DNA from: Frankia alni
GTDB taxonomy: Bacteria > Actinomycetota > Actinomycetes > Frankiales > Frankiaceae
Direction of reading: 5' to 3'
Assembly: GCA_026225295.1 (NCBI GenBank)
Contig: JAMFSN010000017.1
Span: 1-45,842, forward strand
DNA: 45,842 nt
Shown in pieces: positions 33,436 through 42,033 of this stretch. Below the pieces are notes generated by a model. That model was not told the origin of the DNA. It saw only the letters and a list, made by a program, of their open reading frames with translations, and ran no database searches. Positions within the stretch are counted from its first letter, which is position 1; each line of letters opens with the position of its first letter. The translations under genes were made by a program, and so were the position numbers.

Positions 33436-34320
33436 TCAGCGAAGTCCGTTGAACAGGTCGTCCTCGGGCAGCTGGCCGACTTCGAGCAGCGACCGCGCGA
33501 GCTGGTAGTCCTCGGTCGGCCACGCTTCGCGCTGCACGTCGCGGGGCACCTTGAACCACCAGCCCTCCGGATCGACCTGGGTGGCGTGGGCGAGCAGCGC
33601 CTGGTCGCGGACGTCGAACCAGTCCGCGCAGGGCACCCGGGTGGTCAGCCGGGCGCTGTCCTCGAGCCGGTCCTCCCACTCCTTGAGCCGCTCGGCGTAC
33701 GGCGACTCCAGACCGCGGGCCAGCATCGCGTCGTTCAGGGCGACCACCCGACCCTTGTGGAAGGTCAGGTGGTAGTAGAGCTTGAGCGGCTGCCACGGCC
33801 CGGGTCCGACCCCCGGGTAACGGTCCGGGTCGCCGGCCGCTTCGAAGGCCTCGACGGACACCTTGTGGGTCATGATGTGGTCGGGATGCGGATAGCCACC
33901 GTTCTCGTCGTACGTGACGATCACCTGGGGCCGGAACTCCCGGACGATCCGCACGAGCGGCGCCGACGCCTCGGCCAGCGGCGTCACCGCGAAGCAGCCG
34001 GCCGGCAGGGGCGGCGGCGGGTCACCTTCGGGCAACCCGGAGTCGACGAACCCGAGCCACTCCTGACGCACGCCCAGGATCGCGCGGGCCCGGGCCATCT
34101 CCTCCCGCCGGATCTCGGGGAGGTGTTCGCGGACCTCCGGCCGGTCCATCGCGGGGTTCAGAACCGAGCCGGCCTCCCCGCCCGTGCAGGTCACGACGAG
34201 GACGTCGACGTCCTCGGAGACGTACCGGGCCATCGTGGCGGCGCCCTTGCTCGACTCGTCGTCGGGATGGGCGTGAACGGCCATGAGCCGCAAGCGTGCG
34301 GCCTCGTCGCGCGCGGGCAT
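33436..34320 (-). CDS. mca: Mycothiol S-conjugate amidase
   Basis: Mca cleaves mycothiol conjugates to release mercapturic acids, a detoxification step of actinobacteria. The zinc site is in LMAVHAHPDDESSKGAAT (HPDD near residues 17-20) and the third ligand in YPHPDHIMTHKV. The N-terminus and the 294-residue length fit Mca better than the deacetylase MshB. ATG 34320 is only 16 bp from the start of the divergent DUF4307 gene; GACAAT lies 6 nt upstream on the minus strand. The mca/DUF4307/greA order is conserved in mycobacteria. Confidence 0.94.
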   Translation of the reverse strand: MPARDEAARLRLMAVHAHPDDESSKGAATMARYVSEDVDVLVVTCTGGEAGSVLNPAMDRPEVREHLPEIRREEMARARAILGVRQEWLGFVDSGLPEGDPPPPLPAGCFAVTPLAEASAPLVRIVREFRPQVIVTYDENGGYPHPDHIMTHKVSVEAFEAAGDPDRYPGVGPGPWQPLKLYYHLTFHKGRVVALNDAMLARGLESPYAERLKEWEDRLEDSARLTTRVPCADWFDVRDQALLAHATQVDPEGWWFKVPRDVQREAWPTEDYQLARSLLEVGQLPEDDLFNGLR

Positions 34321-34321
34321 G

Positions 34322-34336
34322 ACACCATTGTCCCTG
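34322..34336. promoter_or_regulatory. Compact divergent promoter between mca and the DUF4307 gene
   Basis: Only 16 bp separate the two start codons. GACAAT (minus strand, 6 nt before the mca ATG) and CATTGT (plus strand, 5 nt before ATG 34337) overlap, so the same bases would serve as -10 for both leaderless genes. Confidence 0.5.
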
Positions 34337-34834
34337 ATGCCTCCGACCATGCCGCCCACCACGCCCGCCCCGCAGCCGGTGCCGGCCGCCGCCCCGCACC
34401 CCGCCCCGCGCCCCCGCCTGAGCGACCGCATCGCGGCGCGCACGCCCCGCTGGCTGGACATACCGTGGCTGGGCGGGATCAGGGTGGCGCCGTGGTTCAT
34501 CCTGGGCACGATCGCCGTTCTGCTCACCGCGACGCTCGGCTCGTTCTATGTTTCGAACCATCCCGATCGGCTCGACTACGGAACCCGGTCGTTCTCCATC
34601 TCCGACCGGCAGGCGGAGCTCACGTTCGACGTGGAAAAGGCACCGAGCGCCGTGGCACAATGCACCGTCGACGCGCTCTCGTTGGACAGTTCGCTGGTCG
34701 GCCGCAAGACGAACGTCGTGATCGGCCCAGCGCCGGACGGCCGCCATACGACTACGGTGTCGGTGGTGGTCCCCACTTCATCGAGGGCGACCGCGGTCGA
34801 GATTGAGAACTGCTGGATCACCCGGAAGGGCTGA
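34337..34834 (+). CDS. DUF4307 membrane protein
   Basis: The 165-residue protein has a Pro-rich cytoplasmic N-terminus of about 45 residues, one transmembrane helix (APWFILGTIAVLLTATLGSFYV), and an extracytoplasmic domain with YGTRSFSISDRQAELTFDVEKAP and CTVDALSLDSSLVGRKTNVVIG, the DUF4307 pattern. The family is actinobacterial, of unknown function, and is commonly placed between mca and greA. Two Cys (in AQCTVDAL and IENCWITRKG) could form a disulfide outside the membrane. ATG 34337 is the likely leaderless start; an in-frame upstream codon lies inside mca. Confidence 0.85.
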   Translation: MPPTMPPTTPAPQPVPAAAPHPAPRPRLSDRIAARTPRWLDIPWLGGIRVAPWFILGTIAVLLTATLGSFYVSNHPDRLDYGTRSFSISDRQAELTFDVEKAPSAVAQCTVDALSLDSSLVGRKTNVVIGPAPDGRHTTTVSVVVPTSSRATAVEIENCWITRKG

Positions 34835-34999
34835 CCGGGCAGCACGATCCGGTGGGCGGGCGGGAAACGTCGGAAAATACCGGCGACCCGGCACCGACGA
34901 AGCAACACTGACGAAGCGACAAACTGGTCCATAATTTGCCCAGGCGCATTGAAGAACTGTTAGCCTGGGTGATTCTTTCTGTTTCCCGAGGAGCGTGAC

Positions 35000-35482
35000 G
35001 TGACGCAGCAGACGTGGCTGACCCAAGAGGCATACGACCGGCTGCAGGCCGAGCTGGACTACCTGTCCGGGTCGGGGCGCGTCGAGATCGCCCAGAAAAT
35101 TGAGGCCGCTCGCGAAGAGGGCGACCTCAAGGAGAACGGCGGCTACCACGCGGCCAAGGAGGAGCAGGGCAAGCAGGAGGCCCGGGTCCGGCAACTGGCC
35201 GACCTGCTGCGCGACGCGCGGGTCGGCGAGGCCCCCCCGGCCGACGGCAAGGCCGGCCCGGGCCTGGTCGTCGAGGTCAAGTTCACCGGCGAGAAGGAGA
35301 CCGAGAAGTTCCTGGTCGGGTCCCGGGAGGACCACAGCACCCCGATCGACGTGTACTCACCCCAGTCGCCGCTCGGCGCGGCGGTGAACGGTCACCAGGC
35401 CGGCGAGAAGGTCAGCTACACCCTGCCCAACGGGCGGTCGGCTTCGGTCCAGATCGTCTCGGTGAGCCCGTACATCTCCTGA
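35000..35482 (+). CDS. greA: Transcription elongation factor GreA
   Basis: GreA enters the RNA polymerase secondary channel and stimulates cleavage of backtracked RNA. The N-terminal coiled coil (YDRLQAELDYLSGSGR...EARVRQLADLLRDA) carries the acidic tip GDLKENGGYHAAKEEQG with the catalytic Asp and Glu, and the C-terminal FKBP-like domain contains GLVVEVKF and SPLGAAVNGHQAGEKVSYTLPNGR. At 160 residues the length is normal. GTG 35000 has GAGGAG upstream. A TAGCCT hexamer near 34962 is a possible -10. It lies immediately after the DUF4307 gene, as in mycobacteria. Confidence 0.96.
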   Translation: MTQQTWLTQEAYDRLQAELDYLSGSGRVEIAQKIEAAREEGDLKENGGYHAAKEEQGKQEARVRQLADLLRDARVGEAPPADGKAGPGLVVEVKFTGEKETEKFLVGSREDHSTPIDVYSPQSPLGAAVNGHQAGEKVSYTLPNGRSASVQIVSVSPYIS

Positions 35483-35506
35483 CCGGCGCCGGCCGGCCGC
35501 CGGGTC
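35481..35506 (+). terminator. Candidate hairpin terminator after greA
   Basis: GACCGGCG (35481-35488) pairs with CGCCGGGTC (35498-35506) with one bulged base. The stem begins within the greA stop codon. Confidence 0.4.
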
Positions 35507-35590
35507 GGACCGGGCGGCATCGGCCCGCATTCCCGGATACGCCCAGAGCGGACGCATCCCGACTTGCCCGCATACCGCGGAAACCCGCCG

Positions 35591-35596
35591 TAGCGT
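35591..35596 (+). promoter_or_regulatory. -10 element TAGCGT, leaderless start of the AAA+ ATPase gene
   Basis: TAGCGT is followed by 7 nt and GTG 35604. Confidence 0.6.
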
Positions 35597-35603
35597 CGAG
35601 AAG

Positions 35604-37058
35604 GTGGTAGGCCCGTTGACATCATCAGAGCCAGCAGCAGAGCCGACGCCCGCACCTGAGCCCACGACCCTCGGCGCGCTCCGCGACAGCGGGCACGTGC
35701 ACCGGTCCGTCAAGGCTGAGCTGCGTGGCAATCTGCTCGCCCGCCTGGCCGCCGGCACCGATCGCTTCCCCGGCATCCTCGGCTTCGACGAAACCGTTCT
35801 GCCGCAGGTCGAACGGGCCCTGCTGGCCGGTCACGACGTGGTCTTCCTCGGCGAGCGCGGCCAGGGCAAGACCCGCCTGATCCGCACGATCGTGGGCCTG
35901 CTCGACGAGTGGACGCCGGTCGTGACCGGCTGCGAGATCAACGACCACCCGTACGCGCCGGGCTGCGCCGCCTGCAAGGTCAAGCTGGCCCGGCACGGCG
36001 AGGAACTGCCTGTTCACTGGAAGCACCGCGACGACCGGTTCGGCGAGAAGCTGGCCACCCCGGACACGAGCGTCGGCGACCTGATCGGCGACGTCGACCC
36101 GGTGAAGGTTGCCGAGGGACGCACGCTGGGTGACCCGGAAACCGTGCACTACGGCCTGGTGCCGCGCACCAACCGGGGCGTGTTCAGCATCAATGAGCTG
36201 CCCGACCTGGCCGAACGCATCCAGGTCGCACTGCTCAACGTGTTGGAGGAGCGCGACATCCAGGTCCGCGGCTACCTGCTGCGACTGCCGCTCGACATTC
36301 TGCTGGTCGCCTCGGCCAACCCCGAGGACTACACGAACCGCGGCCGGATCATCACCCCGCTCAAGGACCGGTTCGGCGCCGAGGTCCGCACCCACTACCC
36401 GCTGCGGCTGGAGGACGAGCTGCGCCTCATCCGCCAGGAGGCGGTACTGACCTGGACCGGCTCCCCGTTGGGGAACCCGGCCGTGCCCGACCATCTGCTG
36501 GAGGTGGTGGCCCGGTTCACCCGGCTGGTGCGCGAGGCCCCGCAGGTCGATCCGCGTTCGGGCGTGTCGGCCCGGCTGTCGATCGCCGCCGCCGAGACGG
36601 TGGCCTCGTCAGCGGTGCGCCGCGCGGCGCTGCTCGGCGAGGAGAGCGCGACGGCCCGGGTTGTCGACCTGGGCGCGATCGTTCCGGCCGTGCGCGGCAA
36701 GATCGAGTTCGATCAGCTCGAGGAGGGCCGCGAGGAGGACGTGCTGACCCACCTCCTGCGGCGGGCCGTCGCCGAAACGTTCCGGGCCCGGCTGGCCGGG
36801 ACCGATCTGTCCGGTCTGCAGCGGCGGTTCGACCAGGAGGGCCCGGTCGAGACCGGCGACCTGGTGTCGGCCGCGGAGCTGTTGCGCCGGGTCGGCCCGG
36901 TTCCGGGTCTCGGCGCGGTACTGACCAAGCTGGGCGTCGACGGGGTCGAATCGCCCGGCCAGGCCGCCGCCGCGCTGGAGCTCGCGATGGAGGGTCTGCA
37001 CCTCAACCGGCGGCTCGCCAAGGAAGAACTGCCCGGCCGCACGGTCTACGGCAGCTGA
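35604..37058 (+). CDS. MoxR/BchI-type AAA+ ATPase
   Basis: The 484-residue protein is an AAA+ ATPase of the magnesium-chelatase ChlI/MoxR type. The Walker A motif is FLGERGQGKTRL (about residues 80-91), the helix-2-insert and Walker B region includes NRGVFSINELPDLAERIQVALLNVLEERD, and sensor 1 is VASANPEDYTNRGRI. A Cys trio in TGCEINDHPYAPGCAACKVK (near 110, 121 and 124) may bind zinc. A C-terminal lid region follows. With the VWA gene downstream it forms a MoxR-VWA chaperone-like pair for maturation or metal insertion in an unknown target; no other tetrapyrrole gene is present. A homologous pair exists in M. tuberculosis. Confidence 0.9.
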   Translation: MVGPLTSSEPAAEPTPAPEPTTLGALRDSGHVHRSVKAELRGNLLARLAAGTDRFPGILGFDETVLPQVERALLAGHDVVFLGERGQGKTRLIRTIVGLLDEWTPVVTGCEINDHPYAPGCAACKVKLARHGEELPVHWKHRDDRFGEKLATPDTSVGDLIGDVDPVKVAEGRTLGDPETVHYGLVPRTNRGVFSINELPDLAERIQVALLNVLEERDIQVRGYLLRLPLDILLVASANPEDYTNRGRIITPLKDRFGAEVRTHYPLRLEDELRLIRQEAVLTWTGSPLGNPAVPDHLLEVVARFTRLVREAPQVDPRSGVSARLSIAAAETVASSAVRRAALLGEESATARVVDLGAIVPAVRGKIEFDQLEEGREEDVLTHLLRRAVAETFRARLAGTDLSGLQRRFDQEGPVETGDLVSAAELLRRVGPVPGLGAVLTKLGVDGVESPGQAAAALELAMEGLHLNRRLAKEELPGRTVYGS

Positions 37059-37075
37059 CCGGACCGGCGCAGCCA

Positions 37076-37210
37076 ATGAGTGGGCTGGGAGAGCGAGCGG
37101 ACGTGTCGACCGAGGAACGAGGTCGGCGCGGGAGCAGCCGGGGTCCCCGCGCCTCGCGAAGCGATGGGCGGGGCGCGTTGGTTCCCAGAGCCACGAAGGG
37201 CAAGCAATGA
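37076..37210 (+). CDS. Candidate 44-aa micro-ORF between the ATPase and VWA genes
   Basis: ATG 37076 opens a 44-residue frame rich in Arg, Gly and Ser (SGLGERADVSTEERGRRGSS near the start). Its TGA overlaps the VWA start as ATGA at 37207-37210, the arrangement of translational coupling. There is no clear Shine-Dalgarno sequence and no homologue known to me. It fills an otherwise unexplained 148-nt gap inside the operon. Confidence 0.35.
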   Translation: MSGLGERADVSTEERGRRGSSRGPRASRSDGRGALVPRATKGKQ

Positions 37211-39204
37211 GTGGTGGCGGTTTCCGGTACGGGCCCTGGGACGGCGGGCCCGACCCGCTCGCTCCCCCCTTCGACGTGGCCGGCGCGCTGGACGAGATGT
37301 CCGACGCGATCCTGGACGGACGCACCCCCCGCGAAGCGCTCGACGCCCTGCTGCGGCGGGGGGCGGAAAACCGGCGCGGGCTCGACGAGCTGCGCCGGGC
37401 CGTCGAGCGCCGGCGCCGCGAGGCCCGCCAGCGCGGCCGGCTGGACGGCACCCTCGAGGAGGTCCGCCAGCTGCTCGACACCGCGATCGGGCAGGAACGG
37501 GCCGCGTTGTTCCCCGACCCGTCCGACGACGCCCGCCTGCGCGAATCCGAGCTGGACAGCGTGCCGAACGACCCGGCCCGGGCGGTCCGGTCCCTCGCCG
37601 ACTACGAATGGCGCTCGGACGAAGCCCGCGCAACCTACGAGAAGATCTCCGACCTGCTGCGCCGCGAGGTGCTCGACAGCCAGTTCCGCGGCATGAAGCA
37701 GGCCATGGAGGGTGCGACCCCCGAGGACCTCGACCGGGTCAAGGACATGCTGTCGTCGCTCAACGCGATGTTGGAGGCCGACGCCCGGGGCGAGGACACC
37801 GCCGAGGCGTTCGAGAACTTCATGCGCGACCACGGCGAGTTCTTCCCGGAGAACCCGGGGTCGCTCGAAGAGCTGGTGGACGCGCTGGCCCGCCGGGCCG
37901 CCGCGGCCGCCCGGCTGCTGGCCAGCCTCAGCCCCCAGCAGCGTGCCGAACTCGCCGACCTGATGGCCACGGCCATGGAGGACATGGGTCTGGCCGCCGA
38001 GATGTCCCGGCTGTCCGACGCGCTGGCCTCGGCCCGGCCCGACCTCGACTGGGGCCAGCGCGGCCGGGGCCGGCGCGGCCGCGGTGAGCAGATGGGCGGC
38101 GAGAACGGGCTCGGGCTCGGCGAGGCCACCAGCGCGCTCGAAGAGCTCGCCGAGCTCGACGAACTGGCGAGCGCGTTGGCTCAGGAGTATCCGGGTGCCT
38201 CGCTGGAGGACGTCGACCCGGAAGCCGTCGCCCGCGCGCTGGGCCGGGACGCGGTCGACGACCTGCGCGCGCTGCGGCAGGTCGAGCGGGAGCTGGAACG
38301 CCAGGGGTACCTGACCCGGGTCGGCGGCAAGCTGGAACTGACCCCCCGTGCGGTGCGCCGGATCGGGCAGACCGCGTTGGCCCGTATCTTCGCCCAGAAC
38401 GACGCGCGGGGTCGCGGCGACCACGACAACACCGATGCCGGGGCGGCCGGCGAACTGACCGGAACCAGTCGCCCGTGGCTGTTCGGCGACACCCAGCCCC
38501 TGGACGTGGTGCGCACCGTCCGCAACGCCGTCCTGCGGCAGGGTCCGACCGGACCCGGCCGGCCGGTCCGGCTCGCCGTCGAGGACTTCGAGGTCGCCGA
38601 GACGGAGAAGCGCACCTCAGCGGCCGTGTGCCTGCTGGTCGACCTGTCGTACTCGATGGCCCTGCGCGGCACCTGGGGGATCGCCAAGTCGACCGCCCTG
38701 GCGCTGCACACCCTGATCAGCACCAAGTTCCCGCAGGACGCGATCCACGTCATCGGCTTCTCGGACTACGCCCGTGAACTGCGGCCGTCCGAGCTCGCCG
38801 GTCTCGACTCGGAAATGGTGCAGGGCACCAACCTGCAGCATGCGCTCATGATCGCTGGACGGCTGCTGTCGCGCCATCCCGGCGCCGAACCGGTGATCCT
38901 GGTGGTCACGGACGGCGAGCCGACCGCCCACCTGCTGCGCGACGGGACCCCGTGGTTCACCTGGCCGCCGCTGCCCGAAACGCTCGAGCTGACCCTGGCC
39001 GAGGTGGACCGGCTGACCCGGCGGGGCGCCACCATCAACGTGTTCATGCTGGACGACGAACCGCGCCTGGTGCAGTTCGTGGAGGAACTCGCCCGCCGCA
39101 ACGGCGGGCGGGTGCTGTCGCCGGACGCGGGTCACCTCGGCCAGTACGTCGTGCGCGACTACCTGCGGTCGCGCGGCGGTCGACGCGCCGCGTCCGGCCA
39201 CTGA
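37207..39204 (+). CDS. VWA (MIDAS) domain protein, partner of the AAA+ ATPase
   Basis: The 665-residue protein has a long charged, helical N-terminal region (1-470) with repeated Glu/Arg/Ala segments, and a C-terminal von Willebrand A domain with the metal site DLSYSM (about 479-484), a later TNLQHAL, and VVTDGEPTAHL. It resembles the ChlD/BchD-like or CoxE-like proteins that work with MoxR-type ATPases. It has no signal peptide and should be cytosolic. ATG 37207 has GAAGG 9 nt upstream and overlaps the micro-ORF stop. The pair may form a chaperone-like complex for an unknown client. Confidence 0.9.
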   Translation: MSGGGFRYGPWDGGPDPLAPPFDVAGALDEMSDAILDGRTPREALDALLRRGAENRRGLDELRRAVERRRREARQRGRLDGTLEEVRQLLDTAIGQERAALFPDPSDDARLRESELDSVPNDPARAVRSLADYEWRSDEARATYEKISDLLRREVLDSQFRGMKQAMEGATPEDLDRVKDMLSSLNAMLEADARGEDTAEAFENFMRDHGEFFPENPGSLEELVDALARRAAAAARLLASLSPQQRAELADLMATAMEDMGLAAEMSRLSDALASARPDLDWGQRGRGRRGRGEQMGGENGLGLGEATSALEELAELDELASALAQEYPGASLEDVDPEAVARALGRDAVDDLRALRQVERELERQGYLTRVGGKLELTPRAVRRIGQTALARIFAQNDARGRGDHDNTDAGAAGELTGTSRPWLFGDTQPLDVVRTVRNAVLRQGPTGPGRPVRLAVEDFEVAETEKRTSAAVCLLVDLSYSMALRGTWGIAKSTALALHTLISTKFPQDAIHVIGFSDYARELRPSELAGLDSEMVQGTNLQHALMIAGRLLSRHPGAEPVILVVTDGEPTAHLLRDGTPWFTWPPLPETLELTLAEVDRLTRRGATINVFMLDDEPRLVQFVEELARRNGGRVLSPDAGHLGQYVVRDYLRSRGGRRAASGH

Positions 39205-39925
39205 TCCACCGCCCACCGACAGGCGACCGCGATTCGCGGGGTCGGCCGCGTCAACGGCAGCTCCGGGGCGCGCCGGCACTGCCGGCGGAACCGGAGCCCG
39301 AGCCCGGCTCGGGACTGGCAGCGCCAACGAAGATCCACAACCCGTTGCCGCTGACGCTTACGAACCAGACCGCCTCGACATCGTCCGCAGACACCACAAC
39401 GCCCGCGCACAATGACACCCAACCGGCTTCCCGCTCCGACGCCCCGTCGACAGCGTCAACCGGCGCTGGGACCTGCGTTCACAGTGACGCTATGGCCCCC
39501 CGGCCGATCTGCAGCGCCAGCGCACCCCATAGCGCCCGGACGCAACGACAGTCCCCTCAGCGCCGGGCGACCGTCAGCATCAGCGCGCCACACCGGCCCG
39601 CTGGCGCTGACTGTCCCGCCAACGCGGCCCGCCCCCACCGACGCGGAAGCGTCAACGCACCCTGGAACGCCCGCCGACCATGACCGCCACCGGCCCCCCG
39701 CCGACCGGTAGGACCAGCACACCCCGGAACCTGCGATCACAGTGCCACTTGCGGCGACAGCTGGGCCAAACCGAACCGGGGTGCGAGTCGGCCCAGTCAG
39801 CGGCCGCCAGTGGGCGCGTTCACGCTGACGGCGGGTCGGGCGGGTCGTCCGGGGACGGGCGACCGGCGACGGGGGCTGACGCACCGGTGACGTGACCTGG
39901 CGGCGCCCCGGCCGGCCCGTCGCTA
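39205..39925. repeat. Repeat-rich non-coding region B
   Basis: This 720-bp region has no coherent gene; open frames are Pro/Thr/Arg-rich and change direction. It shares short sequences with region A: GACCGTCAGCAT at 39569-39580 (same orientation) and GCGTCAACGCAC at 39649-39660, the reverse complement of 24999-25010. Several GTCAGC/GCTGAC arms occur (39573, 39605, 39797, 39823, 39878). It looks like a cluster of a dispersed palindromic repeat. Confidence 0.7.
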
Positions 39926-39931
39926 TACGGT
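39926..39931 (+). promoter_or_regulatory. -10 element TACGGT, leaderless start of the membrane-protein gene
   Basis: TACGGT is followed by 7 nt and ATG 39939. This favours the ATG over GTG 39930, which would overlap the hexamer. Confidence 0.6.
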
Positions 39932-39938
39932 GATCCCC

Positions 39939-40400
39939 ATGCCGAACCGGGGCGCCTTCGGGGTCGTGCTGACCCTCCATATCATCACCGCCATCTTCGT
40001 GATCGGCCCGTTGGCCGTGGCCACGATGACCGCGCCCCGCCTGGTCCGGGGCGGCGATGCGGCCCTGGTCGCGCTGCGGGGCACGCTGCGCGCGACGCGG
40101 TCCTACTCCATCGCCTCGATCATCGTGGTCGGGCTCGGGTTCTCGATCGTGACCAAGGGGCCCTACGGGACGGGCCGCAGCGTCACCGATTCCTGGATCC
40201 TCTACTCACTGGTGCTCTGGGCGATCGCGGCGCTGGTGACGTTCTTCGTAGTGGGCGGATCGATCAAGCGGGCGATCACCGAGATCGAACAGGGACGCGA
40301 CGCGCGCCGGCTGATCGGCCCGATCGCGGGGGCCGGCGGCATCGCCTCCCTGTGCTGGATCGCGATCGTCGTGCTGATGGTCGTCAAGCCCGGCGCCTGA
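39939..40400 (+). CDS. Four-helix integral membrane protein (DUF2269-like)
   Basis: The 153-residue protein has four hydrophobic segments: VVLTLHIITAIFVIGPLAVATM, SYSIASIIVVGLGFSIV, WILYSLVLWAIAALVTFFVVGG and GGIASLCWIAIVVLMVV. The first helix carries a His (TLHIITA) as in DUF2269 and related small membrane proteins, where a His may bind haem or metal. The function is not known. ATG 39939 is set by the -10 spacing. It converges with the alpha/beta hydrolase gene. Confidence 0.75.
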   Translation: MPNRGAFGVVLTLHIITAIFVIGPLAVATMTAPRLVRGGDAALVALRGTLRATRSYSIASIIVVGLGFSIVTKGPYGTGRSVTDSWILYSLVLWAIAALVTFFVVGGSIKRAITEIEQGRDARRLIGPIAGAGGIASLCWIAIVVLMVVKPGA

Positions 40401-40437
40401 GCAGCACCGGCGCCTGAGCGAAATCGGCCGCCCGGAC

Positions 40438-41337
40438 TCAGGCGAGGGCCGCCCGCCGGGCGGTGGCCGCCTCGCCGCGGTGGACGACATCGTCGACCTT
40501 GTCCAGGATCCGCTCCCAGACGGCCCGGGGCAGGTCGTGCCCCATTCCCTCGATCTCCAGCAGTTCGGCGGTGGGAATGGCCGCCGCGGCGAGCCGACCG
40601 GCGGCCACCGGGACGAGCGGGTCGGCGGTTCCGTGGACGATCAGGGACGGCACCTCGAGGGTGGCCAGCGCGGCCGTCCGGTCCGGGGCGGCCAGGATGG
40701 CTGCCGCCTGGCGCAGCACGCCGGCCGGATTGGGCCCCCGGTCCCAGGCCAGCCCGGCCCGCTGCCGGATCCAGGCGGTGTCCGGCGGGAACTGGACCGA
40801 CGCGACCAGGGTGAACATCTGCTCGGCCCGCTCGACGTACTCCTCGCGGGTGGTCGCGGCGGTGTTGAGGAGCAGCGAACCGGCGGTAATGGTCGGCCGG
40901 GCGACGGCCCGGTCGCCGGTGTCGGACGACACCGAGATCAGGCTGCGGACCCGCTCGGGCGCGGTCAGGGCCAGCGTCTGGGCGACCATCCCGCCCATCG
41001 ACCGGCCCAGGACGTGCGCGGACCGCCACCCGAGGGCCTCGATCAGGCCGGCCGCGTCGGCGGCCAGGTCGGCGACGCTGTACGGGGCAGCGGCGGTCCC
41101 GGCCAGCACGGCCCGCAGGTCGGGCCGGCCGGCCGCCGCCAGGTCGGTCGAACGCCCGGTGTCCCGGTTGTCGAACCGCACGACCTGGTAGCCGCGCCGG
41201 ACCAGCGCGCTGATCAGGTCGTCGGGCCAGCCGACGAGTTGCATCCCCAGACCACAGATGAGCAGGAGCGGCACGCCGTCGCGCTCACCGTGCACGTCGT
41301 AGGCCAGCTCGACACCGTTCGCATGGACCGTCCTCAT
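40438..41337 (-). CDS. Alpha/beta hydrolase
   Basis: The 299-residue protein has an alpha/beta-hydrolase fold with the nucleophile elbow GRSMGG (Ser near residue 115), a probable acid in GTADPLVP and the catalytic His in IEGMGHDLP. The N-terminus VHANGVELAYDVHGERDGVPLLLICGLG and the oxyanion region are typical of esterases and of the Pip/EstB-like group. The substrate is unknown. ATG 41337 has TACCGT 7 nt upstream (41345-41350), so the transcript is probably leaderless. It is divergent from the GNAT gene at 41433, 95 bp away. Confidence 0.92.
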   Translation of the reverse strand: MRTVHANGVELAYDVHGERDGVPLLLICGLGMQLVGWPDDLISALVRRGYQVVRFDNRDTGRSTDLAAAGRPDLRAVLAGTAAAPYSVADLAADAAGLIEALGWRSAHVLGRSMGGMVAQTLALTAPERVRSLISVSSDTGDRAVARPTITAGSLLLNTAATTREEYVERAEQMFTLVASVQFPPDTAWIRQRAGLAWDRGPNPAGVLRQAAAILAAPDRTAALATLEVPSLIVHGTADPLVPVAAGRLAAAAIPTAELLEIEGMGHDLPRAVWERILDKVDDVVHRGEAATARRAALA

Positions 41338-41344
41338 GCGACGG

Positions 41345-41350
41345 ACGGTA
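41345..41350 (-). promoter_or_regulatory. -10 element TACCGT, leaderless start of the hydrolase gene
   Basis: On the minus strand TACCGT is followed by 7 nt and ATG 41337. Confidence 0.6.
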
Positions 41351-41432
41351 GCGAGGACCTTGCGCGGACGCGCGGAAAACGCGGAACTGAGGGTCGTGCG
41401 ACCCAGCCGACCCGACGGACGAAGATGGCGGG

Positions 41433-41930
41433 GTGATGACCGACCCGCAGACCGTCCGGATCGAACAGGTCGACGTCGAGCTGGTTCTCCCGCTCCGGCA
41501 GCGGGTGCTGCGGCCCCATCAGACGGTGGCCGAGCTGATGAACCCCGGCGACCACGACCCCGACACGGCCCACCTGGCCGCGCTGCTGCCCGGCCCCACC
41601 GCCGCGGCCACGGTGGTGGGCACCGCGTCGGTCCGACGGGATCCCCCGCCCTGGAGGCTGGAGACCGACGCCGCCGGCTGGCGGCTGCGCGGCATGGCCA
41701 GCGACCCCGCGTACCGCGGTCAGGGCATCGGGACCAGCCTGCTGGCCGCCGCGTTCGAACACGCCCGGAACCGGTCGGGTGGCCCCGGCCCGGCGGGGAG
41801 GGCCTTGCTGTGGTGCAACGCGCGGGTGTCGGCGCTCGGCTTCTACGAGCGCGCGGGCCTGCGGACCGAGGGCGACCCGTGGGAGGAGCCGGCCATCGGC
41901 CCGCACGTCCGGATGTGGCGTTTCGTCTGA
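41433..41930 (+). CDS. GNAT family N-acetyltransferase
   Basis: The 165-residue protein begins with VELVLPLRQRVLRPHQTVAEL and has a compact GNAT core: TVVGTASVRRDPPPW, WRLRGMASDPAYRGQGIGTSLL with the acetyl-CoA loop RGQGIG, and the last strand LLWCNARVSALGFYERAGL. This kind of short GNAT is often of the ElaA-like class; the substrate is unknown. GTG 41433 has GAAGAT 6 nt upstream, a possible leaderless -10; ATG 41436 is one codon later and equally possible. A long hairpin lies just after the stop, shared with convergent metB. Confidence 0.88.
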   Translation: MMTDPQTVRIEQVDVELVLPLRQRVLRPHQTVAELMNPGDHDPDTAHLAALLPGPTAAATVVGTASVRRDPPPWRLETDAAGWRLRGMASDPAYRGQGIGTSLLAAAFEHARNRSGGPGPAGRALLWCNARVSALGFYERAGLRTEGDPWEEPAIGPHVRMWRFV

Positions 41931-41966
41931 TCGCCCCGGCCGACCAGGGCCTTCGGGTCGCCGGCC

Positions 41967-42014
41967 TCGCGGGACCGTAAAGGGACACGCCCGGGTCCGC
42001 TTACGGCCCCGCGA
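41967..42014. terminator. Long imperfect hairpin between convergent GNAT and metB genes
   Basis: TCGCGGG-A-CCGTAA (41967-41980) pairs with TTACGG-C-CCCGCGA (42001-42014), a 13-bp stem with one A-C mismatch. A further GGAC/GTCC can pair in the 20-nt loop. It probably terminates transcription from both sides. Confidence 0.75.
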
Positions 42015-42033
42015 CGGACCCGCCGGCCGCCGG

